DNA of 64,000 nucleotides, from assembly GCA_022376465.1 (NCBI GenBank), contig JACDTU010000013.1, positions 113,501-177,500 on the forward strand. The letters are read 5' to 3'. Source of the DNA: Cubamyces lactineus (Eukaryota; Basidiomycota; Agaricomycetes; Polyporales; Polyporaceae). The translations under genes and the position numbers were made by a program. Positions 56,140 to 64,000 of this stretch are shown here, in pieces. Numbering within the stretch: position 1 is the stretch's first letter; the number at the start of each line of letters is the position of its first letter. A model generated the notes under the pieces. It had not been told where the DNA came from, ran no database searches, and saw only the letters and a list, made by a program, of their open reading frames with translations.

Positions 56140-57427
56140 CTATGCTAGCACACACCGATGCACAGCTACGTACTCCCCCTCCGGCCCCCAGCTCCCCATT
56201 TCGCAGATCTGCACCTCGTCTATCGTCCACTCGCCAAGCTCGACCGGCACAGGTCTTCTCCGCTGCTTTCCTCCGCCCGACTCTTCTAGCTCTCCGCGTT
56301 CTCCAGCTTGCACCGCCTTGAATGCTTCTGATGCTAGCACACATGGATACGAGAACGGCGTCCGCATCTTTCCTCGCGGCCTGCGGTAGATCGTGTTCAC
56401 CACCGTGCAATGCAGCTTCATCGGTCCTCTTCAGTCGTCACTCTTCCCGCTGCCTTGGGCGACTCACCTTGAGCGGACGATTCTCGTCAACGAGCAAACC
56501 TGCTTCGTTGAACTCTCTTACGATCAAGTCTGCGCACAAAGTCTCTTAGCCGATCTGTCCGGAACCCGCGGTCGAAACGCTCACCTGCCACTGTCTTCAA
56601 CCTTTTCGCGCTCTCGGTCTCGAGCGAGGGTCCGACCCACATTACATGCGCGCGCTCCTGGTCTCTTTTCTCTGGCGGCATAATGTCTACGCTGTCTAGC
56701 TTCACTTTCAATGCCTCATCCCTGAGTATCTCCTTGATCTTCGGCTTGAGCTCGTCTAGCACCTTCTTGGCGTCCTCTAGTGTCCCCGTGGTTGATCCTG
56801 GCATGGACGGTGCATCGTCGAGCGACATGACACCCAACGTGAAGTGTAGTCGACGCGGGGGAATGACGACTGTCGAATCCAACCCGGGTATGGGGGGCTT
56901 GGTCGCCAGGAGCGCGTCCGTGAATTTCGACATTTTCTCGCGAAGTCGGACATGGTGACCCTGAAATGCAACAAGGTAAGACATCGTTTGGGCGAGGTAG
57001 GAGAGACAAGCGTACTATGGGTAGTGCAATGACTATCGGATATATCGATCAATGCCCAGAACTAGTGAGAACTAGAGGAGGCCCAACATGGATGCTTACA
57101 GTGCGTCAGTCGTGGCTTTGGCTCTCTGGGAGGGCGAGTGGATGTCTCGCCGGACGGTTCTGTACTCGCGTTGGCCTCACTAAAGACAGAAGAGTGCGGG
57201 ATGCTTTGTGCAGCACCTCGACCTCGACCTCTTCCGCGGCCTCCGGGTCCACGTCCACGACCCCTTCCGCGACCAGTACCGCGGCCATGTCCGCGTTCGG
57301 CTGTTTCTTTGAGCTCGTTTTCCATGGCGGAAGCGGTAAAGCAACGGCGAATATGTGCGTTGAGGTAGGCTTGCCGCGAGTAGAGTGGGGAGAATGTTGT
57401 GCGTGTGGCCGTCGCAGCTCGGAGCAT
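56140..57427 (-). CDS. AKAP7/ASCC1-like 2H phosphoesterase
   Basis: Clear exons: 56140..56415, 56468..56529, 56585..about 56975, plus a first exon from 57427 (or Met at 57325) to about 57100. Two 2H motifs are present: LHFTLGVMSL and LHCTVVNTIYR. VDENRPLKLHCT and GEWTIDEVQICEMGSWGPEGEY match the ASCC1/AKAP7 family, RNA ligase-like phosphoesterases that handle cyclic phosphates or RNA ends. Exon 1 codes for a long Gly-Arg repeat, and if the upstream Met is used, about 34 residues with Arg and no acid residues, like a mitochondrial presequence. The exon 1-2 join is unresolved: exon 1 ends PRLTHC at a GTAAGC donor (phase 1), while the next block (YLVAFQGHHVRLREK) needs a frame for which no AG acceptor fits. 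This may be unusual splicing, a sequence error or a lesion. Confidence 0.75.
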
Positions 57428-60400
57428 TGACCAAGGATACACGCGTTGGCCAGGAGAGCATCCGACGTCACTCGACGACGTGGTCACCTCGGGCCGGCGG
57501 ACCGATGTTGCACGGAAGGAGTGGTCGATCGAGGCCATTAAACTCTCGAGGCAACAGTCAGATATGCATGCTTTATTGACAGTCGTACATGATCCAAGGC
57601 CACACCATATGCTCAACATGTGCCTGAACAAGTCAGTCGGAGAGCCATAAACCGAGCCCAGTAGCTGACCCGCCGACGCCAGTATTCCAATCATGTGGTC
57701 CGACTCGTATGGCACAGCGGTCGCAGTGTGCCCCGCACGGCCACCTTGACTGAACCCTGTCTCGCTGCGAGACAAATGTCTGCCAGTGCCACCTCAGACC
57801 TTGGCGTGCGCGCAGACGTTCCTGGCCCTGGTTCTAGCGCGGCTCCGACAAGCACGGCAGGCTGGCCGAGTCGTGGTATTGCGTTCTATCGTTTTGGCAA
57901 TGCGAGGCTCAGATCATGCCCGCCACGGTGATTGTGATCTCGAGTCTGAGCTCTTCAGACAGAATGGCAGTGGCCACCGTGCAGCGCCGCTGTCAATGTT
58001 CATACCAATTCTGGCGCACCAACGTCGAGGGCGCCAGAAGGCATTGAAGAATTCTGCAAACGTCTGTCCCGCAGGATAACATCTAACTTCGTGAAGACGT
58101 TGAAGAGCCGAGTCTTGTCTCGTCGGTGTCCTCAAGATGTCGCCTGCCAACGAGGGTTCAATATGCGTCGCATGCGCGTACAGAGCGTTACGTCGCTATG
58201 CGGCTAGCGAGGTTTGTACGACGTTGACGGATTGTTGGCGGACGACTTTAATGTGGAGGTTCCCAGTACTTCAGAACCGTGATTGGCCGCGATTGCGCGC
58301 CGTTTGCACCGGGCAGCATATCGTATCGAGTCGAATGGCTTGTACACTCACTACTCAAACAGAAAGGCACGAGGTATGATGATCGTCGGGCGGCTGGAGG
58401 GGGATTGCAACTGCTTATAATATCATGGCCACCGATCACAGGGCGCGCGCGAGAGGAATGTTCAGCAAACTGCGTTCTCGAAACGGTTCAAAGCCGAAGA
58501 GCCATTAACCCTGCAGCTAAAGCGAGCGGACGTAGGATTTCACCATGGGAGCGTGCAGGTAGCTTGCTGCCAGGAAAGAAGAAGAGTCCGAGGTACAGCC
58601 TGAGACGTAGCGGAGGATCGTCCCGCGAAAGCATCTACTGCTCGAGCAGAGACGGAGTAGCATGAAGTAGCGGCGGAGGGTTAAACAGCGCACCACGGAT
58701 TCTAAGCAAGGCCTGAGACTGCGAGCTAGGTCGTGACATCGCTAACACGGGGATGTCGTACCGTACTTGCACAACATGTTCCTTGAGCATCGTCAATCCT
58801 GTACACCCAGGCTAGCATGGCAACGACATTGAACGACGCAACACGTCTGAACGGCGAGGTTCTCATGTCGGCGACAGATAAGCGGTGACGATGGTGCGTA
58901 GGGCATAGCCATGGCCCAAGGGCAGGGATCCCCTTGTCGAACGTTCTCGCGGATCCCGTGTGTTGACGGCTCGATATCTCGCGTTTCCCGACACAATGCC
59001 GCGCATTCAACGAACATGGCTGTGCAACAGATATTCCTGCTACACGCTGCCGTGGTGGAACGTGGTGGACGTATGTGCACCCGTCCACGCGAGCACAAGC
59101 CCGAGGCTTAGTAGGTGGGCGAGCCGCCGCTCGAAGGTGGACGAGGCGTTTGTGCGTGGCACCTATTGCCTCCAGGTAGCCTTCGACCCACCGTGTTCGA
59201 CACGTGCGCGAGGCAAAGCCCGGGAACCAGCGAGGAAAGCATTGTGAGAAGTCGAAGGCGACCGTGTGCGAGGAGCGCCCGGCCGTATCGCGTCGCGCTG
59301 GGCTGGAAGGAACCTACGGTGCTTCGCCGTCGACGGATCCGTGCAAAATCACCGAAGGACCGGAACCTAGAGCTTGCCTGCGGGTGGTGCAAGCTGGTGC
59401 GTCCTCTGGCCAGCAGCACGCGCTGCATACATTCGGTGCGGAGGTGCAGATCGGTTCCCACTCCATTTACAGCGAAGGAGGCTTCACGTGGGCCTCTCCT
59501 GGTGGCAAGTTCTGGTGAGCGAATTTCGACTGTGCGTACTAATTGCAAGGTGTGGTACTGCACCTCTAGACGCCGATATAGACGCAGACGGCACTCGGAC
59601 GAGGTTGTCAGGATGGCCGCCGATCCGTAAGGTGGGGCGAAGCGAACGCAGCGCGCAATGTACGCCGTTTGCAATGTGCGCACATGATGACTCGTGAGGT
59701 CGGTGGCGCGGCCCAGGGGCCGTGGGCGGTGTCAGGGCGTATGTGTCGCTACCGATAGGGTTGACATGGGCGTTGCGCCCGCGCGTGGGACTGCAGGCCA
59801 CTGCAGGCCACTGCGTGCCCAGTGAGGATCGTCCGACGTTTTCTCTGTCGCGAGGAGCTCAAGAGCGCTTATCGTTTGCGCGGTCCGGGTGCGATCCGGA
59901 ACGGGGTCGGACTGGTGTTGGTGAGTAAGAGGGAGCTGTGAGGTGAGATGGAGAGCGGGCAGTGGTCGCCGTGGATGGGCATGCTCATGGGCTTGGAACA
60001 TGAAGGCGTGGCTGGCGTTGGGATGGAGATGACTGGCGGAGTATGTAGGATTCGTTGACGATCAGCCGATGTCGATTGGTTGGCGTGGGCGGCGGACGAT
60101 GTGAGTGTGCAGCAAAGGCCGAGGGGAGAGCATGGACGAGGAAGCTGGCAGCCGCGCGCCTGCAGCCGGAACTGGGTGTGAGCTGATGTTGCAGCAGAGC
60201 CACGGGGACCATCAAGCTGGAGTGGTGCGTCCGAAGTAGACGTCGGGGCCATGTACTCCCGCGCGGGGTTTGAGAGAGGTGTGAACTGCCACCTGAGTAA
60301 TGAGGCCGAAGAAGCACTGCAGAGGTTCATTGTGATGCGGGATGGACGCAAGCGAGGGGTTATATGTTGAGTGCTGTATCCGGCTGCCTGATGGCTGTGA

Positions 60401-61201
60401 TGGCTTCGAGGAGTGTGAGTAACAAGTTGAACAAGATGACTGCGATCGAGGAAAGCACGCGAGAGAGGATGGTAAAACGCGTGAACGAGGATGTAGATAA
60501 GGAGGGAGATATGTTGGCAGATGCTGTTAAAAGAGCGCCGCCGCCTGCCAGAGCTGCGAACAGAGGAGGATGAGGTGATGGGTCCGGCCAGAACGGACTC
60601 ACTCGGCCAGGGCAGGGGTCATGTTCGGAAGAGGCCGGGCATGGTCGAGCCAAAGGCCAGCCTAGAGGCGCTCTGGACTGTTTGCGGGGTTGGAAGACTA
60701 TGGAAGGAGGGAGTGAGGGTCGGTGGTGGTTTGGTCGGCATGATATGTTTTGTTGTCGACGGCAGAGGACGTCGGAGGAGATGTGCGCGTATGTTTTGCG
60801 GGAAGAGTGGAATGCCAAGACCGCCATCAGCCCCGCGAGAATGCGGAGGAGGCGGTGCAGTTTGCCCGATTGGGAGAGGGCGTAAAGAAAAGAGCCGAGA
60901 GGCTAGTCGGACGGTAATCCTCCCATCGTCGGCCTCCTCAACCCGTCAGGCACGCGTCGTCAAGGTCGTCGAAGCATCCTCTGAACGCCTGCGAGAGCGG
61001 ATGGACGGCATGGAAGAGAATATGCGGATATTGCGTGTAGGGTTAAGAGGGAAATGGAGGAACACGGGCGCCTGGAGGGGGAGGGATAGAGTTTGTGTGG
61101 ATCGGGGAGGAGATCTGGGGAGGGAAGGCGTTCCGGAGGCGGCCAAGTTGGCCTTGTCGAGGGATTGGCGGATATTAAACATCTCTCTCTCTACTCCTCC
61201 C
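57428..61201. other. 3.8-kb region without recognised genes
   Basis: Open frames on both strands lack family signal. A minus-strand frame at 60360-60827 (155 codons) has a hydrophobic C-terminal part (SIAVILFNLLLTLLEAI) and could be a small membrane protein, but nothing else supports it. A short direct repeat of GGCCACTGCA units lies near 59795-59815. No tRNA or transposon ends found. Confidence 0.4.
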
Positions 61202-63941
61202 ATGTCCTCCCTCTCCTCCTCTCCATCCACTCCCTACCTGTTTCCCTTCCTTCCTCTCCTCGCGTCCGCCCTACCGCCCTCGCTCGCTCACGACATACAC
61301 GACCCCTCTCACGTCCTCTCCGTCCTCACGCATGCATCTCCCCCCATCCGCCGCGCCCAACGCGCGTGCATGGAAAGGAAAGCAGAAGGAGACCGCTCGA
61401 GATCTACATGTCCGCGATGAAGGTACAGGTGGCGCAGCAGGTATCGTCATTCCGATCCAGCTTCTCCAGGAATCAGACTATCAGTCGTAAGCACTCCTCC
61501 CACAATCACGCGTCCTTCGCGCGACAAACATAGCTCTCACTCGCTCTTCTCCAGCGTATATGTCGTACCCCTCGCCATCGGCACCACAGGCAACTCCTTC
61601 CACCTCCAGGTAGATACAGGCTCCTCTGATCTCGTGCGTCTCTTTCCTCCTCTCTCGACGCGTCCCCTCATCCGTCTCTAGTGGGTCGCCTCCACGTCTT
61701 GTTCCACCTCCGCATGCAACAACGTAGGCGGCAACAAGTACAACCCTTCCACCGCCTCGCCTACAGGCCAGTCCGCCACCGTCGATTACGCAGAGGGCGA
61801 AGTCGATGGCCCTATCGTCTGGGATTCCGTCACTTTCGGTGGCTACAATATTGACAACCAGGCGCTCAGTGAGTCCTCCTTCCCGCTTTCTCCTCTGTCC
61901 GATCCACCGACCGGCCCATTCACCCAGTCGCTGCCGCCAACGTCAACGCCGAGCCCCTCTCCTCTTCGTTCAATGGCGTCCTCGGCCTCGCCCTTCCCCT
62001 CAACTCCCAGATCTACCACCAGATCCCTTCCTCCACCTCAGACGTCCCCGACGGTGCCGCGTTTTCCTCCAACCTCTTTGGCATAACGCCCATCTCCACC
62101 GCACCTGGCGCCCGTTTCTTTTCCATCGCCCTCGAACGTCCAGGTTCGGATAAAGTCGCTTCTACCCTTGGTATAGGGCGCCACCCATCCGACCTCGTGC
62201 CCGATCCCAGCAAAATACAGTACTCCTCCATCATACAGGAGTCAATAGGACCTCTCTTTTGGCAGGCCAGCGTCCGAGCTATAACGGTCTACGCCAACGG
62301 CCAGCCCAAACATGTCAACTTGCCCCTCTCTTCCACTGGCTCCAATGGCCAACCTTCTGCCATCCTCGACACCGGCGTTCCCCTCATCATCGCCTCCCAG
62401 CAGATCACCTATGGCATATACGGTGCTTTGGGCTACGGGCCTGCCTCCGACGGCAATTGTGAGTAGCTCGCGTCGCCCGCAGCGTGACATTCGCTGACGA
62501 CGCCTCCCCAGTCTACATTCCGTGCAACCAGCCCCTCAACATCTCCATTACCCTCGACGACCGCTCCGAGATCCCTCTCCATCCGCTCGATATGACCTAC
62601 TTCCCTCCTAGCGACCCCTCTGGCGAGACGTGTATAGGCGCGATCCAGACGCCAGATCACATCGGCTTCCAGCTCACCCAAGCCGACATGATCCTTGGCG
62701 TGCCCTTCCTCCGCAATACGTATACTGTCCTTGCGTACGACAAACCGGACGCGGATGGCACTTTCCCGGCCAATGCTGGCTCCTCTCGTACTGACCCAAG
62801 ATTGGGCTTGTTGCCTCTTACGGACCCCGCCACGGCTGCGGTCGAGTTCCACCAGGTGCGCGTGCTCAAGCAGCCACTCGGTACGAGCGCTGGCACCGCG
62901 CAGGGTCCGACCAAGAAGGGACTCTCGGTGGGCATCGAGGTCCTCATCGGCCTGCTGGGCTTCTTCGGCCTCTGTTTCGTCCTCTTCGGCGCTCGTATGG
63001 CCTACATGAAGCGTAAGTGGCATCGAACGGGCCGCACCGCCGCCGCCGTGGATGGCTCGGGCGGGGACTCGAAGGAGGGCTCGTACGTTCTCAACGAGCT
63101 CGGCTACCATCCGGCTCCGCGCAAGAGCCACTCGAGCGAGCCGTCCGAGGACGAGCTGCGCTTGAAGCGTTTCGAGGAATACAAACGTCGCCGGGAGCTC
63201 GAGTCGAGCTACACAGACGATACGGCGCTCACCCGCGTCGAGAGCGAGCACGCCAAGCCCGACGCAGACGAGTTCGGCCAGCTCAAGGTGCCTCGGGCGG
63301 ACGACGCGGATCCGTGGGAGGACACCCTCGTCGATAGTCGGCCACAGAGTCGACCCCCACCTCTCGCATTGCCCTCGCCCCCGTCTCCGTCTCTGCTCGC
63401 GGACGACATGCCGACGTCAAGGAGCGCCCGTCGCTCGTCGTACGTCACCTCCCCGGGGATGCACCAGCGTACGCCTAGTGGCGGCCCCAGTTCTGCGACG
63501 CCCCTCCTCGCGCATGGTCGGACGCAGTCGGCTTCAAATCCGCGCGATTCAGAAGACATTGCAGAGTTTGGTATGCCTTGGGTACCCAGTGGGGAACGCG
63601 ACGACGAGGATCGGCCGGTGAGTATGGCTGGTATCGGGACCTCGGGGCGTAGTCGACGTTTGGGCAGTGCGGGCAGTGGGACAATGATGCTCTACCCGCC
63701 GTCGTCGTCGCCGCTCTCTCCTGATGACCGCCGGCTGTCGTTGTCGTACCCGCCTGGGTCGTACTCTCCTTCACACGCGCGCTCGCCGTCTAATGCCCCG
63801 CTGCTACCGTCGTCGTCGTCGCCGCTGCTCTCGCCAGCCCACATACCGAGTCCGCCGCGTGGGCTCGAGCCTGTACTGGGCTCCGCGTCGGGGTCGCGGA
63901 ACGACTCGCATGTCTCCGTGGTCGGACATGAGCACGCGTAA
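61202..63941 (+). CDS. membrane-anchored aspartic protease, pepsin family A1
   Basis: Proposed exons join(61202..61312, 61386..61486, 61555..61633, 61682..61868, 61928..62458, 62512..63941), 812 residues. The start gives a signal peptide (hydrophobic YLFPFLPLLASALPPSLA). A short prosegment follows, then GIVIPIQLL and YVVPLAIGTTGNSFHLQVDTGSSDLWVAS with catalytic Asp about 91. The second site is ILDTGVPLIIAS with Asp about 307; Val replaces the usual Ser/Thr after DTG. A transmembrane helix (GLSVGIEVLIGLLGFFGLCFVLFGARMAY, about 474-500) is followed by KRKWHR and a cytosolic tail of some 300 Ser/Pro-rich residues. The first intron has a weak GTCCTC donor (61313, or 61322 as alternative), chosen because it alone links signal peptide and protease in frame. 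Confidence 0.85.
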
Positions 63942-64000
63942 TGATCTGAAGCATGTGGTCAGTAGCTTCTCCCCGTCGTTCTAGTGTCTGTTATATCTCG

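Noticed and set aside
59869..60827. Minus-strand frames at 59869-60351 and 60360-60827 as genes
   Set aside because: No domain, no splice partner and low-complexity composition; a hydrophobic stretch in the second is not enough to support a gene call.
60521..61420. A 299-codon open frame ending in the protease signal peptide region
   Set aside because: Only its last part, from the ATG at 61202, looks coding (signal peptide); the earlier part is Gly/Arg/Glu-rich noise upstream of the likely start.

Overview
The window looks like nuclear DNA of a basidiomycete fungus, most likely an Agaricomycete wood-decay type. Genes are close together on both strands and broken by many 45-75 nt GT-AG introns with fungal-type splice sites. 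The gene set fits: a CYP63-like P450, an Agaricomycete F-box/LRR-like family, a large NAD-dependent glutamate dehydrogenase, RHO1, complex I and nuclear-pore genes, and a non-LTR retrotransposon. Exon boundaries below were derived by hand from splice motifs and frame. Where an exon sum is given, the reading frame closes.

0-10 kb: a lipase-like alpha/beta hydrolase (+), then three tandem F-box/LRR-like paralogues (+). The middle paralogue is a pseudogene with a nonsense codon, a frame break and a lost C-terminus. 10-16.4 kb: a short-chain dehydrogenase (-) facing away from an amino-acid permease (+), then 1.7 kb with no gene. 16.4-21 kb: NAD-glutamate dehydrogenase in 19 exons. 21.4-21.6 kb: two identical tRNA-Gly(GCC) genes, head to head. 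22.6-27.7 kb: a second short-chain dehydrogenase with an 8-nt microexon and a P450 (both +). 28.4-30.2 kb: the 51-kDa FMN subunit of mitochondrial complex I (-).

30.6-37.0 kb: a full-length LINE-type element with both ORFs open, bounded by a perfect 12-bp target-site duplication. It lies 390 bp upstream of the complex I gene. Beyond it, about 7 kb (37-44 kb) has no recognisable gene. A dual-specificity phosphatase (-) follows at 44.1-44.8 kb, set between strand-asymmetric pyrimidine/purine tracts, and a degraded F-box-like gene (-) lies at 47.2-48.8 kb.

49-57.4 kb is compact housekeeping DNA: a PLP aminotransferase (+), an intron-containing tRNA-Ile(UAU) (-), SEH1 (+), a small membrane-protein ORF (-), RHO1 (-) and an AKAP7/ASCC1-like 2H phosphoesterase (-). 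After 3.8 kb without a recognised gene, the window ends with a membrane-anchored aspartic protease (+, 61.2-63.9 kb).

I found no gene cluster that forms an obvious new system. The most unusual signals are the intact LINE with its ATGA ORF overlap, the inverted tRNA-Gly pair, the 8-nt microexon, and the unresolved splice in the 2H phosphoesterase.
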